From CAYXAA01 sp964462985 (GTDB lineage Bacteria > Pseudomonadota > Alphaproteobacteria > Rhizobiales > Stappiaceae): a stretch of 32,408 bases of DNA. The notes beneath the pieces were generated by a model. It saw only the letters and a program-made list of their open reading frames with translations. It ran no database searches and had not been told where the DNA came from. Numbering within the stretch: position 1 is the stretch's first letter; the number at the start of each line of letters is the position of its first letter. The position numbers were made by a program, and so were the translations under genes. The DNA lies in NCBI GenBank assembly GCA_964462985.1, contig CAYXAA010000042.1:1-32408 (forward strand), read 5' to 3'. Shown here in pieces: positions 1 to 7,803 of this stretch.

Positions 1-62
1 TGCCCGACCACATCGGCCTCCGACCGACCAACTGACTGGAAAGCCCGCCGCCGCGGCGCCAG

Positions 63-320
63 TTACTGTTCGATCTGCAGGTCGGCCAGGACCTTCCTGC
101 CGTCCTCGACATCGAACATGACGCGAACCTTCATGCCCGGCTCGAGGTCGTCGACGTAGAAGTCGACCGGAATCTCGTAAACGGCGCCGTCCGAGAGCGA
201 GATGGTGCCGTTGTCGACGTTGATCTCGACGATCGTGCCTTCGGATTCGCCGGCCAGGGCGACCGTGGCGACGAGGGTCGAGAACACGAGAGCTGCAACG
301 CCGTTCACAAGTCTGTTCAT
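63..320 (-). CDS. DUF1344 family small secreted protein
   Basis: This is an 85-residue protein with a classic N-terminal signal peptide: a basic start, then a hydrophobic run ending near ALAGES. The mature part is a short beta-rich domain with the pattern GTIVEINVDNGTISLSDG followed by a Y-x-IP strand and a GMKVRV strand, which I recognise as the DUF1344 family of small periplasmic proteins common in Hyphomicrobiales. Its molecular role is unknown. An in-frame ATG exists four codons upstream, but the GGAGAG ribosome site overlaps that codon and stands about four bases before the ATG at 320, so 320 is the better start. It is transcribed away from the DUF3095 gene and shares a roughly 400-base divergent region with it. 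Confidence 0.8.
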   Translation of the reverse strand: MNRLVNGVAALVFSTLVATVALAGESEGTIVEINVDNGTISLSDGAVYEIPVDFYVDDLEPGMKVRVMFDVEDGRKVLADLQIEQ

Positions 321-717
321 ATGTCTCTCCAAGGCGGACGACGGATCCGTCGTGAAGGCGTTCGCATTCAGACGATGCCGGTCGTCGCCTCAAGCCAGAA
401 GTATCGTTCCCGCCGCCGCGTCCGCGGCGACGGAGCTTGCCGGTGCCCGCCGGCGCTTCCCCGCGGTAAGCCGTCGGGACGGCCGAATGCAGGGCGAGGC
501 CCCTTCATTTGCGGGGGTTCGCGGGGAAGGTCAAATGGTTTTCCCGGCCGAACCGGCGATCCTCGCGGCGTTTCCAAGGCCTTTTTGCGGCAGCGCTCCG
601 AAGATGCGCAGCCTCGTGCAGGCATTGGCGACGGGCTCGCCCGGAGCGTGTAATCTGCGGGGCACGAGTCGGCATGGCACGCGCCGCGGGAGGTGCCGCA
701 CCGGCACGAGGGACGTG
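321..717. other. Divergent intergenic region, no gene
   Basis: About 400 bases lie between the starts of the DUF1344 and DUF3095 genes. Reading frames cross it, but they look like GC-rich noise with no family resemblance. It must hold the promoters of both flanking genes. A hexamer pair CATTTG / CAAATG and a GTGCCG-CAC-CGGCAC dyad just before the DUF3095 start are visible; neither matches an operator I know. Confidence 0.6.
625..654 (+). promoter_or_regulatory. Candidate promoter for the DUF3095 gene
   Basis: TTGGCG (625-630) and TGTAAT (649-654) are separated by 18 bases, a reasonable sigma-70 type pair. The expected transcription start is about 55 bases before the ATG at 718. It is seen by eye only. 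Confidence 0.35.
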
Positions 718-1965
718 ATGACGACAGTCCGATCCAACCGGGAATTCTACACCGCGCTGCCGACCTTCAGCGACTTCTCCCGGGTCGGTGATCCCGAAGT
801 CTACCGGCCGGTTCCGGACGACTGGTGGCTCATGGCCGCCGACATCGTCCGTTCGACCGACGCGATTGCGGCCGGGCGTTACAAGGACGTCAACATGATC
901 GGCGCCGCGGTGATCGCCGCGCTGCTCGCCGTCGATCGATCGGTGGAACTGCCCTTCGTCTTCGGCGGTGATGGCGCAACCGTCTTGGTGCCGCCCGACC
1001 TCAAGGAAGACGCCTCGATGGCGCTGGCCGGGGTTCGCAACATGGCCCGGCAGGCTGCCGGCCTGACACTGCGGGTGGCGGCGATCCCGATTTCGGTGCT
1101 CCGCGCCGGCGGGGTAGACCTCCGGCTCGCCAAGTTCGAGCTTAGCCCGGGCAACCATCTCGCAATGTTTTCCGGCGGCGGACTGGAACGGGCCGAAGCG
1201 ATCCTGAAGGACGAGGTCGCAGTCCAGCCCTTTGCCATTTCGGCGGAGACGAGGTCGGCGGCCGACCTTGACGGCCTGTCCTGCCGCTGGGAGCCGCTGC
1301 CGGCGCAGAACGGGACGATCGTCAGCCTGATCGTGCGCCCCCTTGGCCCCGATGCGGACAAGGCGCTGCCGCGGCTCTTGTCCGGCCTCAACGCCGCGCT
1401 CGGTGCCGATCTTCTGGCGCAGCATCCCCACAGCGCGCCGGTTAAACGCGAGGCGCTGAGGTTCCGGTTTCCACCGTCCGGCCTGGCGCTGGAGACCCGC
1501 GTCCTCGGCTGGCGCAGGGGCCGCCTGAGGACCCTGCTTCGCACCGTATTCCAGCTGCTGGCGTTCCTGTTTGCCTATGCCACCGGGCGCAGGATCGGAC
1601 CGATCGCGATGGAGCGTTATCTCGCGGAGCTGCAGCAGAACACGGACTACCGCAAGTTCGACGACACGCTGCGCCTCGTGCTCGATCTCACGCCGGAGCA
1701 GGCGGCCGCCATCGCAGCTCATCTCGCCTCCGAGCATGCCGCGGGCCGGCTGGCCTACGGCCTGCATCAGGCGCCGTCGGCCCTGATGACCTGCCTGGTG
1801 TTCAGCCTGGATACCAGCCGGCATGTTCACTTCATCGACGGTTCCAACGGCGGACTCGCGCTCGCCGCCCGTGCCCTGAAGGCGCAGCTCAGCACCGAGA
1901 CGGCTGAGGCGCGGGATCAGACTTCTTTGCGCCAGCCGGTTTCCCCGCCCGGCGGGATGGACTAG
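718..1965 (+). CDS. DUF3095 family protein, nucleotidyl-cyclase-like
   Basis: This 415-residue protein matches the DUF3095 family: an N-terminal FYTALPTFSDFSRVGDP segment, then WLMAADIVRSTDAI..GRYKDVN and later PFVFGGDGATVLVPP. The two Asp-containing motifs (AADIVRST and FGGDGA) resemble the metal-binding strands of class III nucleotidyl cyclases, so a nucleotide-cyclising or signalling role is plausible but unproven. The C-terminal third (from about residue 300) is the family-specific extension. The reading frame is open for some 500 bases upstream, but homology begins at the ATG at 718 and the upstream translation is low-complexity. The start has only a weak purine stretch (GAGGGACG) upstream. 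The gene stands alone, divergent from DUF1344 and 41 bases before aroC. Confidence 0.8.
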   Translation: MTTVRSNREFYTALPTFSDFSRVGDPEVYRPVPDDWWLMAADIVRSTDAIAAGRYKDVNMIGAAVIAALLAVDRSVELPFVFGGDGATVLVPPDLKEDASMALAGVRNMARQAAGLTLRVAAIPISVLRAGGVDLRLAKFELSPGNHLAMFSGGGLERAEAILKDEVAVQPFAISAETRSAADLDGLSCRWEPLPAQNGTIVSLIVRPLGPDADKALPRLLSGLNAALGADLLAQHPHSAPVKREALRFRFPPSGLALETRVLGWRRGRLRTLLRTVFQLLAFLFAYATGRRIGPIAMERYLAELQQNTDYRKFDDTLRLVLDLTPEQAAAIAAHLASEHAAGRLAYGLHQAPSALMTCLVFSLDTSRHVHFIDGSNGGLALAARALKAQLSTETAEARDQTSLRQPVSPPGGMD

Positions 1966-2006
1966 AAAGCGCCGACGAAGTCCCGTGTCGCCCGGATCGC
2001 ACTGCC

Positions 2007-3092
2007 ATGTCGCACAACAGTTTCGGCCATCTCTTCCGCGTCATCACCTGGGGCGAGAGCCACGGGCCGGCGATCGGCTGCGTCATCGACGGCTGTCCGC
2101 CGCTGATTCCGCTGACGGAAGCCGACATCCAGGTCGATCTCGACCGGCGCAAGCCCGGCCAGTCGAGGTACACGACACAGCGCCGCGAAGCCGACGCGGT
2201 GCGGATCCTGTCGGGGGTCATGGTCGATGACGACGGCGTGCAGAAGACCACCGGCACTCCGATCTCGTTGCTGATTGAGAACACCGACCAGCGCTCGAAG
2301 GACTATTCGGAGATCCGGGAGCGCTATCGCCCGGGCCACGCTGACTACACCTACGACGTCAAGTACGGCATTCGCGACTACCGCGGCGGCGGCCGGTCCT
2401 CGGCGCGCGAGACCGCAGCACGCGTTGCCGCCGGCGCGGTCGCGCGCAAGGTGGTGCCGGGGCTCAAGGTTCGCGGGGCGCTGGTCCAGGTCGGGCCCCA
2501 CCGCATCAACCGCGAGGCCTGGGACTGGAACGAGATCGCAAACAATCCGTTCTTTTGCCCCGACCGCGAGACCGCCGCGCTCTGGGCCGAGTATCTCGAC
2601 GGCATCCGCAAGGCCGGATCGTCGGTCGGCGCGGTGGTCGAGATTGTCGCCGAGGGCGTGCCCGCGGGTCTTGGCGCGCCGATCTACGGCAAGCTCGACC
2701 AGGATGTCACCAGCCTGCTGATGTCGATCAATGCGGTCAAGGGCGTGGAGATCGGAAACGGCTTCGAGGCGGCACACCTTTCGGGCGAGGAGAACGCCGA
2801 CGAGATGCGGATCGGGCCGGACGGCAAGCCGGTGTTTCTGACCAACAACGCCGGCGGCGTGCTTGGCGGCATCTCGACCGGAGAGCCTCTGGTCGCGCGT
2901 TTTGCCGTCAAGCCGACCTCGTCGATCCTGACCCCGAAGAAGTCGGTGAGCCGGTCCGGTGAGGAGGTCGATGTCATGACCAAGGGACGGCACGACCCCT
3001 GCGTCGGCATCCGCGCCGTGCCGGTCGGCGAGGCGATGGTTGCCTGCGTCGTTGCCGACCACTACCTCCGTCACAGGGCACAAATCGGGTGA
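2007..3092 (+). CDS. aroC: Chorismate synthase
   Basis: This protein makes chorismate from 5-enolpyruvylshikimate-3-phosphate using reduced FMN, the last step of the shikimate pathway in the cytoplasm. All 361 residues align with the family without gaps that I can see: the N-terminal SFGHLFRVITWGESHG signature, the RPGHADYTYDVKYG segment, the R-GGGRSSARETAARVAAGA motif and the late TNNAGGVLGGISTGEP and KPTSSI motifs with the catalytic surroundings. Length is typical. The ATG at 2007 is the conserved family start although its ribosome site is weak. The next gene, a riboflavin enzyme, follows in the same direction after 75 bases. AroC needs a flavin cofactor, so the neighbour is metabolically apt, but this may be coincidence. 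Confidence 0.97.
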   Translation: MSHNSFGHLFRVITWGESHGPAIGCVIDGCPPLIPLTEADIQVDLDRRKPGQSRYTTQRREADAVRILSGVMVDDDGVQKTTGTPISLLIENTDQRSKDYSEIRERYRPGHADYTYDVKYGIRDYRGGGRSSARETAARVAAGAVARKVVPGLKVRGALVQVGPHRINREAWDWNEIANNPFFCPDRETAALWAEYLDGIRKAGSSVGAVVEIVAEGVPAGLGAPIYGKLDQDVTSLLMSINAVKGVEIGNGFEAAHLSGEENADEMRIGPDGKPVFLTNNAGGVLGGISTGEPLVARFAVKPTSSILTPKKSVSRSGEEVDVMTKGRHDPCVGIRAVPVGEAMVACVVADHYLRHRAQIG

Positions 3093-3100
3093 TCCGGTCG

Positions 3101-3144
3101 TTCAGTGTTACTGAAGGCCGCAAAGATTTTCATTGAGACTGAAA
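3101..3144. promoter_or_regulatory. Two inverted repeats upstream of the HTH-RibB gene
   Basis: In the 75-base gap before the riboflavin gene there is a perfect dyad TTCAGT-gtt-ACTGAA (3101-3115) and a second, looser dyad TTTCA-N7-TGAAA (3128-3144). Both right halves read ACTGAA, and the dyad centres are 28 bases apart. The pair looks like a tandem operator. The downstream protein begins with a Cro-like DNA-binding domain, so self-regulation is a reasonable guess. No FMN-riboswitch consensus is present in this gap. Confidence 0.35.
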
Positions 3145-3167
3145 TCGGGGGCGAATAGCATGCCCAC

Positions 3168-4484
3168 ATGCGTCTCGATGAATGGCTTGCCCGCACCAAG
3201 GAGTCCCGTTCGGCCTTCGCCCGTCGCACCGGGTTGTCGCCGGCGGCGATCACTGCGCTCTGCAACGATCCCCAGGTCTGGGTGTCGCGCGAGACGGCGG
3301 AGAAGATCGCTGCTGCCACCGGCGGCGTGGTTACGCCGAACGACCTGCTCGGGCTCGCCGCAGCCAAGGACTATGCCATGACCCAGTCCCGTGTCGCCGA
3401 AGCCATCCGCGCCTTTGAGCGCGGTGAAATCGTGGTGGTGACGGATGACGATGACCGCGAGAACGAGGGCGACCTGATTGTTGCCGCATCCAAGGTGACG
3501 CCGGAGCAGATGGCCTTCATTGTCCGCCACACCTCGGGCATCGTCTGTGCTCCGATGACGCGTGAGATCGCCCGCAGGCTCAGACTCGACCCGATGGTTG
3601 CAGACAACGACGCCCCGCTGTCGACCGCCTTCACCGTCTCAGTCGACTATCGCCATGGCCTCAATACCGGCATCTCGGCCGAGGAGCGCTGCGCGACCGC
3701 ACACGGTCTTGCCAATCCCAACGCCGGCGCGGCCGATTTCGTCCGCCCCGGCCACGTCTTTCCGCTGATCGCCAAGGACGGCGGCGTGCTGACCCGTTCC
3801 GGCCACACCGAGGCGGCCGTGGACCTGTGCAGGCTCGCCAACCTGCCGCCGGTCGGCGTGATCTGCGAGCTCGTCAACGACGACGGCACAGTGAAGCGCG
3901 GTGTCCAGGTCGCCGAGTTCGCCGCCGAGCACAACCTCAGAATCGTTTCGGTCGCCGACCTCATCGCCTGGCGCCAGCGCAACGAGCGGCTGATCGAGCG
4001 TGTCAGCGAGCAGCCGATCGAGACCGTGGCCGGCCCGGCCTATGCCATCACCTATTCGACGCCTTACGATCCGATGCACCATGTCGCAATCATCTTCGGC
4101 GACATCCTCGACGGCCGGAACGTGCCGGTGCGGCTGCAGCAGGAATCGGTGCTCGACGACACGTTCGGCGCCACCCGTCCGCTCGAGGCGGTGATGAAGG
4201 ACTTCGCTGCCCGCGGCCGCGGCCTGATCGTCTATCTGCGCGAGGGCTCGGTTGGCGTCGCCCGCCACGCGCGCCGGCCGCGGGCCGATCTGGAGACGGA
4301 GACCGAGGGCCACGGCTCGGCGCAGTCGCGCGAGGAACAGTGGCGCGAGATCGGCATCGGCGCTCAGATCCTGAGCGACCTCGGCGTCCATTCGATCACG
4401 CTTCTGGCATCCCGGCAGCGCCACTATGTCGGCCTTGAAGGCTTCGGCATCGCCATCGAGGCAACCGAGATCCGCGAGCAGTAG
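3168..4484 (+). CDS. ribB: HTH-RibB-degenerate RibA fusion (RibBX-like 3,4-dihydroxy-2-butanone-4-phosphate synthase)
   Basis: This is a 438-residue protein in three parts. Residues 1-62 form a Cro/YdaS-like helix-turn-helix (RSAFARRTGLSPAAITALC, then an ATGGVVTPNDLL tail). Residues 72-272 are a complete 3,4-dihydroxy-2-butanone-4-phosphate synthase, which converts ribulose 5-phosphate in riboflavin synthesis. It has RENEGD (97-102), RPGHVFPL and SGHTEAAVDL. Residues 285-435 resemble GTP cyclohydrolase II, but the first zinc cysteine is Ser327 and the segment carrying the other two is deleted, so this domain should not be a working cyclohydrolase. The same RibB plus decayed RibA layout is known in Proteobacteria as RibBX; the DNA-binding front end is the uncommon part. 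The ATG at 3168 has a weak ribosome site. Met71 (3378) has a good one and would give a normal-length RibBX without the HTH. Confidence 0.88.
   Translation: MRLDEWLARTKESRSAFARRTGLSPAAITALCNDPQVWVSRETAEKIAAATGGVVTPNDLLGLAAAKDYAMTQSRVAEAIRAFERGEIVVVTDDDDRENEGDLIVAASKVTPEQMAFIVRHTSGIVCAPMTREIARRLRLDPMVADNDAPLSTAFTVSVDYRHGLNTGISAEERCATAHGLANPNAGAADFVRPGHVFPLIAKDGGVLTRSGHTEAAVDLCRLANLPPVGVICELVNDDGTVKRGVQVAEFAAEHNLRIVSVADLIAWRQRNERLIERVSEQPIETVAGPAYAITYSTPYDPMHHVAIIFGDILDGRNVPVRLQQESVLDDTFGATRPLEAVMKDFAARGRGLIVYLREGSVGVARHARRPRADLETETEGHGSAQSREEQWREIGIGAQILSDLGVHSITLLASRQRHYVGLEGFGIAIEATEIREQ
3366..3380 (+). promoter_or_regulatory. Strong internal ribosome site and ATG within the riboflavin gene
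   Basis: AAGGA (3366-3370) is followed after seven bases by an in-frame ATG (3378-3380), ideal spacing for initiation. Starting here removes the helix-turn-helix and leaves a 368-residue RibBX enzyme. It may be the main start, or give two products from one gene. Confidence 0.45.
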
Positions 4485-4507
4485 GCCGGCACTGGGATCA
4501 AGCCTTT

Positions 4508-4538
4508 TTGGCCCGGCTCGGTCAAGAACCGCTATAGA
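4508..4538 (+). promoter_or_regulatory. Weak candidate promoter for the PH-like membrane protein
   Basis: TTGGCC (4508-4513) and TATAGA (4533-4538) are 19 bases apart in the 224-base gap after the riboflavin gene. The spacing is long, so this is only a suggestion. Confidence 0.2.
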
Positions 4539-4708
4539 CGCATTGCACGATCCGGGTGATCGGGTGTGGAAAGGGCCGCCGCGGAACGGCTGGTGCCGTG
4601 TTCGCGTTCGGGCTTCGAGCGACGCGCCGCGGGCGTTGATCGCTTTCCGGTGCTGACGCATCCTTTCATTCGGGAGGGAGACGCGAGCCGAAGGAGCCGA
4701 GCGGGCGC

Positions 4709-5251
4709 ATGGGTGAATGGATCGATCCGAGACGGTCGGCAAGCGGTCGCGCCCCCCGGAGCTTCGCCGTCGGCTATCTGAAGGGCAGTGGCGACGCGCT
4801 GGTCTACGGCGCCCTGGTGGCCGCTGCACTCTGCTTCGCGGCCGCTCTGCTTTACCGCAATCCGAGTCCGCTTCTGGGCGCACCTGTCGCTCTTTATTGC
4901 GCCTATCGCTACTATCCGATGGTGGAAAGCCGGCGCCCGCAGCTCGGCGCCGACAGCAACGGCCTCTTCATCGACGGCCTCGGCTTTCTGAATTGGGCCG
5001 ACATTGCTAATGTCGAACTGTTCGAGACGTCCGTGCGCTCGATCATGCTTGCGACACTACGGATCCGCCTGAAGGGCCCGCTTGACGATGCGGTGGCGCG
5101 TCCGCAGCGGGTCGAGGCCTGGCGCAGCGGCATGACGCGGGTTTGGTCGCGCCGGCGGGATGCCGCCGGCGACCGGCTCGAAGTGACCTTGCATCCGCTT
5201 TCGAACAATCCTGCCGAACTGGCAGGTCGGATAACGGCGTTCCTGCGTTGA
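4709..5251 (+). CDS. Membrane protein with a PH-like domain, function unknown
   Basis: This 180-residue protein has two closely spaced hydrophobic stretches near residues 30-70 (VYGALVAAALCFAAALLY and LLGAPVALYCAYRYY). A soluble part follows, beginning LGADSNGLFIDGLGFLNWADIANVELFE. That strand pattern (a description of how the residue is seen, then an I-x-W-x-DI turn) is what bacterial PH-like domains of the YdbT/YozB kind look like, so I infer an inner-membrane protein with a cytoplasmic PH-like domain. No enzymatic residues are evident. AAGGAG lies twelve bases before the ATG, longer than ideal, but no other start is available. It follows the riboflavin gene by 224 bases and converges with the methyltransferase gene. 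Confidence 0.65.
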   Translation: MGEWIDPRRSASGRAPRSFAVGYLKGSGDALVYGALVAAALCFAAALLYRNPSPLLGAPVALYCAYRYYPMVESRRPQLGADSNGLFIDGLGFLNWADIANVELFETSVRSIMLATLRIRLKGPLDDAVARPQRVEAWRSGMTRVWSRRRDAAGDRLEVTLHPLSNNPAELAGRITAFLR

Positions 5252-5302
5252 TTCCGGTTGACGTCCGCTGGTCTGGCTCGCCTCGCCGGCGCCGCCGCCT
5301 AC

Positions 5303-6388
5303 CTACCGGTCGTCCCGCCGATAGGTGACGACGCGCGACAGGAATGCGGTGTCGAAGCTCTCCTGCACCAGCCCGCGCTCGGCGAACAATCCGTCGAGAT
5401 CCTCCTCCAGATAGGAGCCGTAGTACGGTTCATGCATCATCTGCGGGAACACCGCGAGCAGGCCATCGAATTCCGGCCGATCGCCGGTCTGCAGGCTGTC
5501 GATGAAGATCAGCCGGCCCCCTGGCCTCAGCACCCGGGCGAATTCGGCGGCCGCCGCTCGGCGCACCTTGGGCGGCAGTTCGTGGAACAGAAAGACCGCC
5601 GACAGCACGTCGTGGCTGGCGTCGGCGAAGGGCAGGGCCTCCGCCGCCGCCGACACGAAGCGGGTGCGGCGGGCGTCCCGCCGGCGCACCCGGTCGCGGG
5701 CGTGACCGATGTAGGCGGCCGAGAGGTCGACGCCGGTTGCCGGCAGCCGCGGGAAGGCCTCGAGCGCCGACAACAGGAAGCCGCCGGTGCCGCAGGCGAT
5801 ATCGGCGAACGCCAGCCGGCGCTGGTCCGTCGCACGGACGATCTCGCCAAGCCGTACAAGGCCCTGGCGGCGCATGGCAGAGGTCGCGCCGGAAAACAGC
5901 ACCTCCACCTGAAAGTCGTAGAGCGCCGCGCTTTCGGCCGAAAGCCAGCCGTCGGTCTGGAAGTGGAAGTTCTGGCGATAGTAGCGCGGCAGGCCGCGGG
6001 CGGCTTCGCCGGCCTGGCTCAGGACTTCCTGATGTCCTCCTTCCGCACGCCGGCGCACCACCTTCGGCACGTCTTCCAGGAAGCGGCGGCTGAGGTCGAG
6101 AAACGCCAGCGGCGGACCGAAGTCTCCGCGCGGCATCGGATAGACTCCGGCCTCTACATTGGCGAGGTCGCGGCGGAACAGTGCGGCAATATCGAGAAGC
6201 AACGCGCGCCGGTCGGGCGTCGACAGGCCCTCCGGGACCCTCACCGGCGGCGGTGGCAGGTCACGTGACAGGCGGCGGGTGATGCGCCGCAGCGCCGCGG
6301 CGTGGGCCGTGAACCAAGCCACCCGCGTTCCCTGCCTCAGGGCGTACCGGGCCCGCCCTGACCATTTTCCGAGAGCCGACTCGGCCAT
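5303..6388 (-). CDS. Class I SAM-dependent methyltransferase
   Basis: This is a 361-residue protein with a Rossmann methyltransferase fold of the Methyltransf_11 type in its middle. Motif I is FADIACGTGGFLLSALE, followed by GVDLSAAYIGHAR, the FVSAAAEALPFADASHDV acidic loop and the ARVLRPGGRLIFIDSL strand. The first 150 residues are not part of the core fold and contain a basic N-terminus and the segment NFHFQTDGWLSAESAALYDFQVEVLF. The pattern resembles methyltransferases acting on small molecules or quinone-type substrates, but the substrate cannot be read from sequence. GGAGG stands four bases before the ATG at 6388. It is the last gene of a leftward series, 126 bases after the RNA methyltransferase. 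Confidence 0.8.
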   Translation of the reverse strand: MAESALGKWSGRARYALRQGTRVAWFTAHAAALRRITRRLSRDLPPPPVRVPEGLSTPDRRALLLDIAALFRRDLANVEAGVYPMPRGDFGPPLAFLDLSRRFLEDVPKVVRRRAEGGHQEVLSQAGEAARGLPRYYRQNFHFQTDGWLSAESAALYDFQVEVLFSGATSAMRRQGLVRLGEIVRATDQRRLAFADIACGTGGFLLSALEAFPRLPATGVDLSAAYIGHARDRVRRRDARRTRFVSAAAEALPFADASHDVLSAVFLFHELPPKVRRAAAAEFARVLRPGGRLIFIDSLQTGDRPEFDGLLAVFPQMMHEPYYGSYLEEDLDGLFAERGLVQESFDTAFLSRVVTYRRDDR

Positions 6389-6514
6389 GGCGCCTCCGAT
6401 CTGCGTTCGTGCCTGTTCCGATCGGCGGCCACTCCATCGGGATCAAGGGATGGCCGGTCGCTGATCGTTGCCGGGCAAGCGCGACATGCCGCGCCCAGCA
6501 GCACCCGGGATGCG

Positions 6515-7762
6515 CTAGGCGCGTGACAGCACGGCAACCACCTCGATATGGGGCGAAAAGGCGAACTGGTCCACCGGGGTAACGCTTTCGATGGCATAGC
6601 CGCCGTCGGTCAGGACCCTCAGATCGCGCCCGAGCGTCGCCGGATTGCACGAGACGGCGACAACCCGCTCCACCCTGGAGCCGGCAATCTCGCGCGCCTG
6701 GGCTTCGGCGCCGGCGCGCGGCGGGTCGAACACGACGGCGTCGTAGCCGCGGCCGAAGGCGTCGAGCTCGGCCGACGTTACGGGATTGCGCATCAGGTCG
6801 CGGCGCTCGTGGCTGATGGTCTTGCGGCCCGGGGCCCGGCGTAGGCCACGGTCGAGGGCGGCAAGTGCGGCGGCGTCGCTCTCCACCGCGTGGACCGTCG
6901 CGGTGCGGGCGAGCCGGAAGGTGAAGGTGCCGACGCCGGCAAAGAGGTCGGCGACCTTCTTCGCGCCGCCGACTCCTTTGGTCACGAGCCCGGCGAGAAC
7001 TGTTTCCGCCTCGGCGGTCGCCTGTACGAAGCCGCCGGGCGGCGGTACGACCGGCACGCCATCCATGTCCAGCTCGGCAGGGCGCGCCTCGGCGAGCACT
7101 TCGCCATTGACGGCGAGCCGGGCGAAGCCTGCGGCCATCGCCGCCTCGACCAGCGCAGGCACCTCGCGTGGGCCGACATTTTCCTTGCGTTCGAAGGCAA
7201 GGTCGAGTCCGTTGCCGCACGCGAGAGCGGTCACGCGGACCGCGCTGCGTCTCGGCACGAGCATGCCGGCGAGGCGGCGCAGCGCCGGCAGGGCGGCGAT
7301 GATCTCGGGCACCAGGACCGGACACTCTATGACGTCGACCAGCCGGTCGCTCAGACGCTCGTGAAAGCCGAGAAGAATCTTGTGACCGGCCCTGACGGCG
7401 GTCAGGACCGCGCGGCGCCGACCGCGCCCTGCGGCAGGAAGCGTGTCCCCGACCGCCACATCGAGACCGCGGTCGCCGAGGGCGGCAGCCACCTGGCCAC
7501 GCTTCCAGGCGAGATAGGCACCTTCGCCCATGTGCTGCAGGGCGCAGCCGCCGCAGGTGCCAAAATGCCGGCAGACCGGCGCGATGCGCTCCGGCGCGGG
7601 GATGGCCACCTCGACGAGGTCGGCCCGCGCGCCACGGCGCCGCACCGTCACCGTCTCGCCTGGCAGCGCGAATGGGACGAACACGGGACCGTCCGGCGCC
7701 TCCGCGACGCCGTCGCCCTTGTGGGCGAGCGCCGTGATCTTGAAAGTCTGGGTTTGCGACAT
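6515..7762 (-). CDS. TrmA/RlmD-family 23S rRNA or tRNA uridine-C5 methyltransferase
   Basis: This 415-residue enzyme should methylate C5 of a uridine in RNA. Visible parts are a short N-terminal TRAM-like beta domain (residues 1-55), an iron-sulfur cluster set Cys64-x5-Cys70-x2-Cys73 plus Cys147, the SAM motif DLFAGVGTFTFRLA near 272, the FDPPRAG motif near 345 and the catalytic SCNPATLGRDL with Cys372. All key residues are present. Which nucleotide is modified (as in RlmD, RlmC or TrmA) cannot be told from these motifs, so no symbol is given. The frame extends 24 codons upstream into tlyA, but homology starts at MSQTQTF. It lies 41 bases behind tlyA, another rRNA methyltransferase, and the two are probably co-transcribed. 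Confidence 0.9.
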   Translation of the reverse strand: MSQTQTFKITALAHKGDGVAEAPDGPVFVPFALPGETVTVRRRGARADLVEVAIPAPERIAPVCRHFGTCGGCALQHMGEGAYLAWKRGQVAAALGDRGLDVAVGDTLPAAGRGRRRAVLTAVRAGHKILLGFHERLSDRLVDVIECPVLVPEIIAALPALRRLAGMLVPRRSAVRVTALACGNGLDLAFERKENVGPREVPALVEAAMAAGFARLAVNGEVLAEARPAELDMDGVPVVPPPGGFVQATAEAETVLAGLVTKGVGGAKKVADLFAGVGTFTFRLARTATVHAVESDAAALAALDRGLRRAPGRKTISHERRDLMRNPVTSAELDAFGRGYDAVVFDPPRAGAEAQAREIAGSRVERVVAVSCNPATLGRDLRVLTDGGYAIESVTPVDQFAFSPHIEVVAVLSRA

Positions 7763-7803
7763 GGGGAGGCGGTTAGCGCGGCACGGGTCAAAGGGCAAGG
7801 GCG

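Noticed and set aside
1..35. Possible last ten codons of a rightward gene ending in TGA at 33-35
   Set aside because: The fragment is too short to judge; any frame entering the window would end somewhere, and no motif is recognisable.
3093..3167. FMN riboswitch before the riboflavin gene
   Set aside because: The gap is only 75 bases and lacks the conserved RFN-element segments; it contains only the two dyads.
5258..6268. Long rightward frame of 336 codons
   Set aside because: It is the complement of the methyltransferase gene, with His/Arg/Gly-rich composition typical of antisense frames in GC-rich DNA.
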